From positions 124,001 to 188,000 of the forward strand of contig JAZBQD010000034.1 of NCBI GenBank assembly GCA_036583965.1: DNA of 64,000 nucleotides, given 5' to 3'. Under the pieces are notes generated by a model. The model was given only the letters and a program-made list of their open reading frames with translations, had not been told where the DNA came from and made no database searches. The position numbers were made by a program, and so were the translations under genes. Within the stretch, counting starts at the first letter, position 1. Each line of letters begins with the position of its first letter. Below are positions 50,132 to 61,680 of the stretch, in pieces. The stretch comes from Prunella strophiata (Eukaryota; Chordata; Aves; Passeriformes; Prunellidae).

Positions 50132-50430
50132 GGATAGGCTAGGATAGGCTAGGCTAGGCTAGGCTAGGCTAGGCTAGGCTAGGCTAGGCTAGGCTAGGCT
50201 AGGCTAGGCTAGGATAGGATAGGATAGGATAGGATAGGATAGGATAGGATAGGATAGGATAGGATAGGATAGGATAGGATAGGATAGGATAGGATAGGAT
50301 AGGATAGGATAGGATAGGATAGGATAGGATAGGATAGGATAGGATAGGATAGGATAGGATAGGATAGGATAGGATAGGATAGGATAGGATAGGATAGGAT
50401 AGGATAGGATAGGATAGGATAGGATAGGAT
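50132..50430. repeat. Pentanucleotide array (AGGCT)13(AGGAT)44
   Basis: A short mixed lead-in (GGATAGGCTAGGAT at 50132-50145) is followed by 13 perfect AGGCT units (50146-50210) and 44 perfect AGGAT units (50211-50430). The change between the two motifs is sharp and neither block has an interruption. True length may differ because such arrays are often collapsed in assemblies. Confidence 0.97.
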
Positions 50431-51595
50431 AAAGACAGGCTTACAGTGAGTAACGCAAAAGAATCAGTATGAATCTAGAACAGGACTTTTTCAGACAGAA
50501 GGAAAGTATTATCCTTAAAGTAATTATTTTGATAGACTCCCAGTGGCCCACTGAAGGTGTATTTGAGTTAGCATTCATGCAACAGAATCAGGTAGATAAC
50601 CATCAGCCCAGTTAAACATGTCATCTGTAGTTGTCTTTCCAGGTACCAAAGACCATCAACTTTTAATATGGTTGATTATTAAGGAGCATTTGATGTGTTC
50701 ATACTTCAACTGTGCTGAGCAATGGAATGCCCATAAGACTTAAAACAGTAGCTTGACATTTTAATGTCAGCTAAAAGCCTTTTCTTGAGCTGGTAAAATT
50801 TCCAGAGGGATGTGTGTTTCATTATTGGAATGGCCTCACAAATAGCTAGATAATGTGACTGTGATTCCAGGTCCTTGCCAGACTTTTGTTTTACAAGAGA
50901 ATTTAAAATTAATTATTCCCAGGACCTACATAACATACAGAGTTCGTAATGACTGGTGGGGCAGCCACTGTGTGCAAGCAGGTGGAGACAGGCATGAGAA
51001 AGATTTGACTGACTGTGCTGAGAAACCACGATGCTCTTATGAAATACTGTCAGGAATAATTATGAAAATTACACATTTTCCAAACATTTAAATTGCTTCT
51101 GAGCAAAAATCTGCTTGGAAATAACAAAGGACCACAGCAGTTTATGCTGTGACCATAGGATGAACCTCCTTAGTAAATCTCTTGTATGCTGGTGGGTGTA
51201 AAAGGTTATTCCTGAAGCAAACACATTGCAAAGTGAAAGTGGTAGAGAATAGTAACAGGGAGCATCTTGCAGAGCTGTTCTAAGCCCTAGAGCTTGAGCA
51301 CAGGAGACTGCACTGTGATGGGCACTTCCTTTACCCCTGTGGCTTCCCTTGGACCAGTACCTAATCCAGAGGGGCTCTGGGCAGTTGTCTGCTGCACAGA
51401 GAAGCAATGCTCCTTATTTTCTTATCTCTTTTGCAATAAAAAGGTCCTAGCTCTGCTTCAGGGGAATAGCAATAGAGCCAAGAGCAAAATTTGCCATTCT
51501 TCTTTGCCAGCCAGCAGAATTCTCTTTAATTTTTAATGATTACAAACTACCCTATTCATGAGGGTTTGGAAAAATCAATAATGTATGCACATTTT

Positions 51596-51616
51596 GGGGC
51601 GGGCGGGGGGGGGGGG
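51596..51616. repeat. G-rich run
   Basis: GGGGCGGGC followed by 12 G. Sufficient G-tracts for a G-quadruplex on the + strand (the RNA-like strand of KCNIP1). Confidence 0.8.
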
Positions 51617-54600
51617 CAAGTGATGTCATCTATCTTTAAGTGTGCAATTATGATGTGAGATGAGGTACTGACAGTTTGAAATTCTTTATAAACGAATTAA
51701 ATTCCTTTGTCTAAAAAGAATAGTATGAACTAGATCAAAGCTGTTCTTTTCTGAGGTAATAAATAAAGTAATAATGTGATTTTTAATTTCCCTAACTGAG
51801 GTCTGGAATCAAATTTAGAAAGGAAAAACTGAACATAGGTGTGAACTCCAGTTTCTAACAATTGTTTTATCTCAAGAGAATCTTGGGCTCCCTTTCCATA
51901 GGAGAACACTTGGGTTATGTTGAGAAAAAGCCTGATATAAAATACAAACTAAGGCAGGCAAACGCAGGAAATTAACACAGGCCTTCCCAAACCTACCTTG
52001 ATTGAAGTTCCCTGAGTGAACTACTTTGATAATGTCAGCTAGTCCAGCTGTACCCTTAGAGAGAGGCCGCACCCCCGTTAGTATGCTGGGAAAACAGTGT
52101 TGCTGGGCCATTATTGTTGTACATCGAGGTTTAGTGCCAGCTGGGCAGGGATCACTTTTTACTGGAGCACTGTGGCAAACTGAGTTCACTGAGTTAATTA
52201 ATGTTAAGTGTACATTTCTAATGGGAGAGTCTATCTGCTTGCTTAAAGAATTTTCCTCAAAAAATAGAGCAGGTGGTTCCTTACAGTTTCCATCTGTCCA
52301 GCCCTAAATACCTGCTAGCACATAACTAAGAATCCTCCTCACCCTGATTCTAAAATACCTATAAAAAACACTCAAATTTATTTGTGCCTTCCAGAGGCAA
52401 ATATCTGTTCTTGTTTAAAACCTTCTGTAAGGAAATCCATGCCACATTATTGTCACATCCTGTCAAATTAGAGGTGTTGGTCTGAGATATCCTCATCATT
52501 TTTACAGCCCAAGCACACTGCACTACACTCGCTGCTTACAGATAGGTACCAAACAAAGCAAAGTAATTAGGAACTAAGAATGATCTATTTCAGAGCACAA
52601 CCATTTGAGATTTCAAAGTACATACCTTGCCTTGCAACTACTGTTATTCTGGCTGGTTTTTGCCTCTTCAACTGAGTTAGCATGACAAGGATGTGATAGC
52701 AAAGGATGAAACAGCTCTGTCCTTTTCAAACTATGTCAATGATTAACTTTCCTCTGTTTAAGGAGGAAAGAATCCACAATGGTTTACTGTCTGGGGTTTT
52801 GGAGGAGTTTGTTGGTTTTCATTCCCTCAAGTTTTTTCAGTGTCATGTCCAAATAGAATTCACTGCTTTGTATTGGATCCTGTATCATGGCTGAGTTCTA
52901 AGAAGCTGAAGGGGATCTCTCCTTCCATTTGCAATCCCTTCCTTGTGTAAAACAGTACTAACTCAATGTTAAACCAATATCTAGTTAACAAAATTACCCT
53001 AGGAGATAATTTGTTGGCAAGAGGAAAGGAAAGGAGAGCGGGGAGCCATCACACTGTTTGAATGTTTGAGCTTAAATCTGGAAAGGAAGAGCTTGAATTT
53101 CTCTTTTTGTTTTATTTGTTTGTTGTTATTCACCCATGCAGTTGTTTTTAACACTTGCCACAGTTGTTGAAGCATGTTCTTACTGACAGTGCAAGTGAGT
53201 AAGTCTTATGCACCTGTCTTTTCCCATATTTTGCATAAGCACTGTTAAAATACAGCTCTTCACGCTGGTGCCATGTATGCTAATCAGAAATGTAAATCAG
53301 CCTCATGCAATTCAAAGGAACTCTGAGTACTGCATACTTTTTAATTATCTTCTTGTTACAATTAGCAACAATAATTCATACTATTAGCAACAACTGTGTA
53401 TCATTTTAATTTGGTAGTATCTCCTGTTGTGAGGGAAAGGGTCAGGGTGCAGTATTTAGAAAAACAGGAATGCCTGTATGAAAAGAGACAAAAGTGGTTT
53501 TAATATTCAAATTAATTTTGAGTTGGGATGAAATTGAGAAATTCTCAATTGTGCAATGGTTGGATTTATGCATTTAATCAGAGCAGGCTTGTGAGCAGGG
53601 CCAGCAGCTGCACTGAGGAAGATGGGTATGAAACTGGCTCTGCATGACTTGCCCCAGGATTTTTGCCCCATTGTCACGTAGACCCTTGGCTAAGGGCCTA
53701 GGGCAGCCATCAAGCTAGCAAGGAATATCTTAAAGATGTAATTCAGGAGCACGCCTAGTAATGCCAGTCTAGGAGTTAATCTGGCTGTATTCCAATTCAT
53801 GGGAGTAAAGCAAGAAGCAAGAAAGCTTTTTGCTGCAAACACTCTGCAATATTAGTTGACATCAGAATGATGCACAGAATTTGCACCTCTGGACCATGAC
53901 TGAATTACTCTTGGTTCTGAGCCCATTACTCCTCCTCAAATAGCTTTCTTTTCATATTTTTCTACTGAAGCTTGAGATAGGATCTCTTCCACCAAATGTA
54001 GCTCAAAAACAGTCAAAATACCAGGTGCTTCCAAAGTAGATGCTGTCAAAACCAAGACTTTTGTCTCCCTGCCTTCTGGCTCTATCCATCCTTGCAAGTG
54101 CAGAGGTGGGATCTGCTAAACTTTTTACAATTCCATTCTAGAACATAGGTGGATTTTTAGTTGCCTTGTTCTTTGTGAGTTTGTTTTATTCCTGGTCTCC
54201 CATGCTCTTCAGTAACTATTTGCAAAGACTAGGGTTAACTGTATTAATTCTTCATAAATAGTCTTACATAAATTAGAAATGTAGAAGTTCTGAGCTGTGC
54301 CTGGGCTAGTGAGGCAAGAGCTCTTGGAGCTCCCTGGAAGACAATTAGCTCCATGCAAGTTTCCATCCCGCCTCCCTTGAGCACCTATTTTGGTAGGGGA
54401 TGAATCACTGCTTTTTCACTCTTTTGTGCAGAATCTGGATGATTCACACACACACTAGCAAAGTGCATAAATGTTAGATATCCTGGCTAAGCTCATCCCT
54501 GAGAACTCTTTCAGGAACTGGTATTTTTGGAGACTGGCTCAACTGCCTTGTTTTGGAGGAGAACCAGGGCAGGAGGGAGGGTGGTTTCTGGCTGCAGTGT

Positions 54601-57600
54601 CAGGCCATCATTGGTCTGGCCCTCAGCTGTGCATTATGACTGTGCACCACAGCACAAGCTGCAAGTCCTGGGTTACAGAGACCTCATGCCTGAATCTGGA
54701 ACTGTTCCAGTCGAACACAATCTGAGCAGCTGAAAAAGAACCCTCTCTAGTCCTAAGGAAGGCTTACACATGCCTCTGGGATGGCACAATCAGCAAGCTG
54801 CAAAGGATGGCTTCAATCCTAAGTTATGTTTTCATCATTGTGTTTTCATCCTGGGTGTCTTAAACTTGCTGAATTTCCCCAAATCTCCCAGATGCAGCTG
54901 TTGTTATTTCTTATGTCCTTTTAGGTGTGTGTATATTCTGCTAAAACTGCCTGTTCTTCATATGATTTCTGCAGCAGTATTTCTCCTAACAATAAATTTC
55001 TTTCTCTTACAAATACAGCCAAGATAATTGCTCCTTTTACAACCCATGCTTACCTAAACAATTTTAGTTAAGAGCTCTGAACAAGCATTTCCACACCCAA
55101 AGCAATGGGACTATCCAAGATTGCTGCTTCCAAGCAATGCCTGAGCCCCCCCTGGGGCAGGACCTGTGCAGGCTCTGCTCACTGGAGAAGGTCTTGGAGC
55201 CAAGCTCCTCAGCTTCTTCTCAGGCCTGACAAAGAATTTCATCACAGATGAACAGTATTATGAAACAGCTGTGCAGCTTGATACACAGATCAATATTTGG
55301 CATAGAAGGTTGCACAGTCTGTCCTTGTCTACTTCACACTAGTCATTACTTTTCCACCATTTGATATTGGAATAGCTGTCATTCTGCTTGATTAGCTCCC
55401 AGATGATGGAAAAGTTGGCAAACTGTTTCTAATGGAAACACAGCAGTCTGTGTCTAGAAGGGGGTTGTTGAAAGTGAATTTAAAATATAATGGATACATT
55501 TAGGAAATAATTTACATTTTATGGTCCCCTGGCAACTGTGCACAGAGTCTCACTGAGGTGTTACTGAGTAACAATTTGGGAGAGAGAGCTGGCTGAGAAT
55601 TTCCCATCCAAACAATTTTCTGAAGTCAGGACACAATTCCCAGAAATAAAATATTTTCCCAGAAGTTCCTCTTTATTATGAACAATAAAAAAATTACATA
55701 TTTTGTGGTAATTTTCATCTGTATATTAACACGTTTGTCAAAATGGCCTGAGACATTTAATATTGTGTTAGTATTAGCTGGAATTCCCTTATTGCTGTGC
55801 ATCAGTCCATGGAACCACAGCTCAGGACTCTCTGTGTTTACTTGAGGGCTGATCAATATATCCCTCAGCTCTAGGCTGGTTTCTGGCCAGCATCTATCAC
55901 TTCTTCTAGAGAGGCAGGTCTGGGACCCAAAGGAGGGCAGGAACAGCAGGGCCCTGGAGGTTTTCACACTGTCTCAAACTACACTATTGAGTGTTGAAAA
56001 GGAGTGGCTAAGTGGTTGCACTCTCAGATGGGTGGGAAATCAACAGAATCAGGCTCAAAGATAGTCTAATCAATTATTTAAACTTTCCCAGTAAGTCAGT
56101 TTACTAATATTGGAGGATATTCACTGCAGCACAAAATCTGTTGGACAGAGGCATCATTTAGAGGCATCATTTCAACCAAGAGAGCCGGCTTGAAAAAGGA
56201 TGTCTTCTCTGGAGGGGGGAACAAAAGATGCACAAAAGCAATCTGCATTCCCTCAGGAAAATGAAGTAAATTCATTTCAGCTTGTAAAAAAATAAAAGAT
56301 TGAAATCCCAAGCTATTTTGGTTATTTTATCCTGATCACTGCACTCTGTGTGCCTCTGCACTGCAAGTTAGCATTTGCTGTCTGTAATCTCTCTGTCAAA
56401 CCAATTGCATTGATTTATACTTCTGCTCTTGTCCAGCTTATCTCCCTTGTGACCAAGGAGGCAGTTCTCTTCTGCTGTTGTGACTTTTTCATTATTGGAA
56501 TATATCTCAGGGCTGTGGCTGTTGTGCAGAGCGTGCTCACTGCCTCTCTGAATGAAGAGCATGCTGCATTTTGACACAGCTCTGGGAGGAACAGTGCTTC
56601 CCTCTCCCTGCCCTGGGAGCCTGATACCATGCAAAGCATGAAGAGTGACTTTGGAACTCCTCGGGAAACTCTGTTTCCACTGAATCAGAGTTTAATAAGG
56701 CAAACATGAAGAAGAAAGCATTTTTCTTATTGTGGCAGATCAATTCAAGATGTACCCAACTGCATAATGCTCTAGATGCTATTCTTAACAAAAATATTAT
56801 CATCTCCGTGGCAGGATAAATGTTCCTGATAGACTGTATATGCTGTCTCTGACTTCTGTGGATAAAATAATTTTACTGTTACCATCAATAATACTCTTTG
56901 TTTCCACTTAAAGTGTTTCAGTGTTATTCATGGTAATTGAAACACAGACCCGGACATGGCACACATTGCTATGAATGGGAGCAGATGAAGCACATGGGAG
57001 CCAAGCTGTTGCTCTGGCTTCATGGGAACAGCTTTTGGGGTCCCAGGGGAGTGAGAGTAACCCTCAAGGGATGCTGTCTTGGAGGAGCTGCATCCCATGT
57101 GCAAGGAGTTGTAAAGTAGGGGGTTATCCTTTAGTGCTCCCTACTCTACAGCACTCAGTCTTTTGTGGAGTCAGCTCAGCTGGTAGCAGAGATGGAGCAG
57201 ACACACCTAGGGAAAAGATACCCTGAATTGCTTGAAAAAGCTCCTGACACTTCAAAATGCTTCCATGTGACCCAGGTGTTACTATTCTTTTAGTCACTTT
57301 CCCATCTGGATAGCAGAGAACAATTGGTAAGGTTTCTGAGTTAAAAGAGTCCTAATTCTTGCATTTCACCATGAAAATGGGGAGAGCCAAGCCTGAAAAT
57401 ACACTTGTAAAATGATACCTGGGAGAGTAGAGCCTTGCTCCCAGGCCTGGCATGGATATGGGGTCATCTGACTGTGGCTTTAGGTAGTTAAATCCCTTCA
57501 CAAACCTGCAGAGGTCCCTCATCCATTTATTACAACAGTGAAACTGAAGTTCAGGACCTGCTACCAGATGGCACTGGCACTACATGGGCATGAAGTGGCA

Positions 57601-58704
57601 AAATTCAACCCTGTGCAGTGAACCACCCAGTGCTGGTTGGCTGCAGGTGTAGGGTTGGGAGCCATTGGCAGACACCTGGATTCCTGCTCCTGGTTCCTGA
57701 AGGTGCTCTGGCTGAGGCTGGGCCACCCTGTACTGTGGGTCTGTCTGTCTGTAATGGAAGCCAAATGTGCATTTTGGACACTGAAAAACACATCTGAGAA
57801 GCCCTCTGTTAATGGTTATCACTATGTCACTTCTCCCCACCCAAAATCACATCAAATGAGAATGTAAGAGATAATGAATTGCACAAATCTTTTTTGTTCA
57901 TTAACACATATCTATTTATCACTTGGGTTTATTAAAGGTTTTGTTACTTTCTTTTGTCACAGGCTATTGATTTGACCAAATCTTTTGGTAGGCAGCAAAA
58001 TGTAAATTTTGTAGCTGTCTTGTTACCCTGAATATAAAAACCAACCACAGGCATGGAGCAGGAGCCAAGGATTTGTTGTGCTCATCTCTATTTGCCAGGG
58101 AGTGAGCTGGAATTTCACATGGTGTATTCAGCAGCAGCTACTCAGCATTACCTGGGAGATTGTAATTAGGGACATTCCTCCTGCAGGATGTGCAGCCTGC
58201 TCTCACAGCAGCAATTCTCTTTCAAAATCCTCACATCTGTCTATGGGTATTTGTGTTCTTAATGGGACTTTGTGTTCTTAATTCCTGTATGTATAATTCC
58301 TGTTTTGGAACAGGGTTGGTTTTAGGGGTGCCCCCAAGAGCTGTGAGAGGACAAGTGTCTCCAGAGGAAGTGGCAGCCCAGTGTGGCCTTGAGAACTTGG
58401 GACAGATTCACTGCAAGGTGTTGAGGAGGTTGATTTGGACTCCAGCACCTCCAGACCTGCTGCTTGCAAAGTAACAATGTGTGGGTATCATCCCCTCTCA
58501 CCCAGCCTGTGGCCACCATGGGCTTGCAGAGCACCCGAGGGTATTGGGTCACTGAATATCCCCCAGCTGTGGGAGCAGGCACTGGGGGGTCAGCAGCTCG
58601 GGGTGCCTTCCTCCAGGGTCTTGGACAGTCCTATGCAGGAGAAGGTGGCCTGGCTGCAGCTGACATCCTTCTCCCCACAGTACCTGAGCTTTCAACAGAG
58701 CCAC

Positions 58705-58733
58705 GGGGAAGGGGGGGGGGGTGGCGGGGAGGG
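58705..58733. repeat. G-rich run
   Basis: GGGGAA followed by 11 G, then GTGGCGGGGAGGG. Same strand as KCNIP1, and again able to form a quadruplex. Confidence 0.8.
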
Positions 58734-59051
58734 TGTCTGGGGGCTGTGTAGAGGTCAGGGCTGGAGTGGGGTTGGGAGAGGACTTGCACAGGCTTCAGGA
58801 CAGGGGAGAAGGGCACAGCAGGCTGAAGTCTGACTCAGAAAAAAAAAATCCCATTATGTCAATCACTGATGGCTTATGTTTATTGATGAGAGAAGGCCAG
58901 AGGTGGTATCTCCGAGCTTGATGGACAGTTCTGCCATTGGCCAGTGCCTGGGCTGGTCAAGCTATTCCTTGCCATGGGCTTTTCTCATGAGTAATCACCC
59001 ACAAAGGAAAAAGCCTTGAGTGCTGCCCGGATGAGGTGTTTAGAGTGTTAC

Positions 59052-59072
59052 ATGCATGTTACTAACATGCAT
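59052..59072. repeat. 21-bp perfect palindrome
   Basis: ATGCATGTTA, a central C, and TAACATGCAT: ten-base arms with a single-base centre at 59062 and two ATGCAT hexamers. Confidence 0.85.
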
Positions 59073-60298
59073 TAACAGCAATGCATTCTAAATGCTCTGC
59101 TTTCTATTAGAGCCCCCTGCTCTCACAGGGCATCCATGGCCTGCCCTCTGCTGCTTACAGGTTAATCCTCCAGCCTTGCAAACTTGGCATTGCCACTTCT
59201 CCCATGATCAGGGACTCTGACAAAAACAATGCCCTGATTGCAGCTAGAAGCTTGATAAATTATAGCTCCTCAAGTCTAGAGTACAGTGAAATGTTATGCA
59301 ACGAAAAAGAGTGAGAGACCATTTCAGAGCCTTTTATGGTGATTCATCTGGAAAATTATCTGGGAGCAGATAATTTCATGCTAATGCCTTTTTTTTCCCC
59401 CAGTGTCATTGTCAGTTGATATTCCAGCATCCTCTCTCCATGCAAAATGGGAAAGGATTTGCTTTGAAATTCATCAGCTACACAGCCAGTGAGATGAGTA
59501 ATGAGCAACAAAGATACGGAAATATTTTGAGGAGGACTATGGGGCCTCCCAGAAACTGAATTTTTTTCCTGACTGGGTGTTATAGGGCAAAATCGTAGTC
59601 TAGGGACTAAATACTTAGTTGGTGTTAGGTGTTGTAACTACAGTAAGCTTAAGGAATTGTACTTTATAGTAGCTCTAGATGCAGCAAAGGCCATGTGTGC
59701 AGAGAACAAGCAGAAAGAGTACTTGAAAGATGGGAGGCAGCGGATAGGCAGAGGAGGGGGAATGGTTTATGTTAATTAGTTTACTGGAAATGCTGAAATT
59801 GTCATGTAAACAGTGTTTAATTTTCAAGCCCTTATAAGTGTGGTGTAGAGACAGGTGATTTATTAGCATATGGTGGCAGAAGCCCATTAGGCAAGTGATT
59901 AGAACCCTTGGCAGGTTGAGGGAGCCTGATTCCACCTCATCTCTGCAAAACCACCATACCCTCGCTGCTGGCTCTCTGATTTTTATTTCCTTCTCTTGAC
60001 ACATCCAGCTTGCATGACCAGACATCCAACTGGCCCAGACTCCTGTTGGAGATATGGGAGAGCTTCATCCAATTCCTCACTCCAAACTGGGCTGGCAATG
60101 AGCAATTTTTCATCCAGGTGCAGAATGTACTTGTTTTTTTTCCTCTAAGTTTCTAAAATGTTCCTAGACCATCTACCAACCTGAGACTGCTCTTCATGTT
60201 ACCATTCCCTGCCACTGCTGAAGAGCCCACAATTTCTGACATTCATACTTAGAAAAAAAAAAAAAATGCCCTTTTAGAGTTCAAACAAGGTATTTCCA

Positions 60299-60691
60299 TG
60301 TTATTGCACAGTCTCCAACACATGCTTCTGCCGCCGCCAGCTCCAGCTCTTTTTTGGACAATAATTGAAACCAACTGTATTCCAAGACTTGGTATATAAG
60401 CAAAAAGGGCCTTTGCATGGTATCCACAGATGTTTAATTCAGCCGCGTGGTGAGATGTTCAGAGTCCTAAAGCACACACATGTGGAGGGTCCAGGTTTCT
60501 CTCTGCCAAGGGGCCTGGGGTGAACCTGGTCTCGGGGCAGTACCAAGATGAGGGCCAGTCAGGGAATAGGGAGGGGGGGAGTGGCTCAGGAACATAGGAA
60601 CAGGGGAAGGAGCCAATGGGGTCTTAACAGCTTTTTGAGGGAAGCTTCTTGTGTCTCCCTAAACCAGAGAATGCCCCCCAGGGTCTCCACA
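60299..60691 (-). mobile_element. Endogenous retrovirus 3' LTR (minus)
   Basis: On the minus strand it starts TGTGGAGACC directly after a polypurine tract and ends near CAATAACA. An ATTAAA signal lies opposite 60433-60438 and a CCAAT box opposite ATTGG is near 60610-60616. The adjoining polypurine tract and env-like sequence show that this is the 3' LTR of a provirus rather than a solo LTR. The exact lower end (TGTT at 60299) is the best candidate, not proven. Confidence 0.62.
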
Positions 60692-60885
60692 ACTCCCCCT
60701 TTCAATATTATTAAGAAAGCTTCTCTGAAGGATCAACTGAATCAACACAAAATGACAAAAAGCAATCAAAAGTGCCCATAAGACAATTTTCAAAATGCAA
60801 ACAAATCTGAGTCCCCAGTGTCCAAACATATTTTCTAAGAGCTGGCAGGACAGATGCGGGGTTTTGTTAGTACAGTTTATCAGGA
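60650..60885 (-). pseudogene. Endogenous retrovirus env 3' remnant
   Basis: A minus-strand frame open from about 60885 to a stop near 60654 runs through the polypurine tract into the LTR, as env often does. It encodes a hydrophobic stretch of about 20 residues with a short basic tail after it, as in the membrane anchor and cytoplasmic tail of a retroviral transmembrane subunit. No fusion peptide, heptad region or surface subunit is present and an upstream stop closes the frame. It is a fragment only. Assignment rests on position and hydrophobic pattern. Confidence 0.5.
60692..60703 (-). other. Retroviral polypurine tract
   Basis: GAAAGGGGGAGT on the minus strand, immediately before the TGTGG start of the LTR. 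This is the standard position and make-up of the plus-strand DNA primer site in retroviruses. Confidence 0.75.
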
Positions 60886-61179
60886 AACTGAGTCAGGAGA
60901 AGGTTCCTTCAGCAGAGATTGGTTCTCTGCCACCTGTGGCCCTGTTGCTGTGTACGAGGTAGTGTAGGTGGTGGTGTGCCTGTTGGAAACTCCAAAGAGA
61001 AATCATCAACTTTTAAGAAAAAGATGGTTACTTTAGGGAATCTTTCCTTTCTTTCCCTCCCAATCACCACCCCTCTGGTATACTGCTGTGGTGCTGGATT
61101 TCTTCATCCTGACTAGCTCCCAGCACCGTCAGCAAGAGCAGGCCGTCCCCAGACAGGAATCCAGGGTGCGGCTGTGGGG
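60886..61179 (-). other. Possible retroviral leader or unassigned sequence
   Basis: Sits between the env remnant and the next LTR-like block. It has no gag or pol resemblance. If the block beyond is a 5' LTR, nearly the whole internal provirus has been deleted here. Confidence 0.35.
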
Positions 61180-61680
61180 CACAGCTGCTCTGTGGCACTG
61201 GGGATAGGAGTGCGCCAAGGGTAGGGACAAGGAACAGGGAGAGCTCTTCTTTATATTATCCAAAGGCGTTTGTTCCCTGGAGGGACAGAAAGACGCTGAA
61301 TCAAAAGCACGCATCAACTTATAAATGGGGGAGGTCCCAGGGGAAGATACAATCTTTAACCAATTGGGAGGAACTGGGGGGTGGAACACAAGGCAGGGGA
61401 TACAATGTCTAAACCAATGGGGGAGTACAGGGGAGGAAAACAACTTAAACCAATGGGAAGGATACAACTTTGAAGGATAAAAAACTGATAGGGAAGTTTC
61501 TAGAGAAAGGGGCAGGCATGCAAGGGAAGGGATTGACATTCAATAGGAGGAGGAAGAGGGAACAAAAGGGCAGGTCTTTGGGGAGATGGACGACTAGCGC
61601 AAAACCAACAACACAGGGGGGAAAGGAACAATCCATTGGTAGTAAAATACGCTACAACAATACAAAATGGGGTGGGTGGG
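61180..61680 (-). mobile_element. LTR-like block with repeated CCAAT boxes
   Basis: ATTGG/CCAAT motifs lie at 61360-61367, 61414-61418, 61450-61454 and 61635-61639, the first three inside imperfect repeats of CCCATTGGTTTA-like sequence on the minus strand. A TTTATAAG TATA-like site lies opposite about 61318-61325, and an AATATAAAG is opposite about 61251-61259. This is the layout of a retroviral U3-R-U5 on the minus strand. The sequence is unlike the LTR at 60.3-60.7 kb, so the two are not an LTR pair from one provirus. No target duplication was found. Confidence 0.45.

Larger units (their letters stand above)
50431..60298. other. Intron, no genes recognised
   Basis: Includes G-runs at 51605-51616 and 58711-58721 and a 21-bp palindrome at 59052-59072. 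A GC-richer patch at 58330-58830 produces overlapping long frames without domain resemblance. Nothing else is supported. Confidence 0.5.

Noticed and set aside
50132..50430. Possible CRISPR array
   Set aside because: It is a pure pentamer microsatellite without spacers, in a vertebrate intron.
58322..58833. 132-codon frame with Gly-rich tail, plus companions
   Set aside because: Arises from the G-run and GC-rich patch; no domain and frames compete on both strands.
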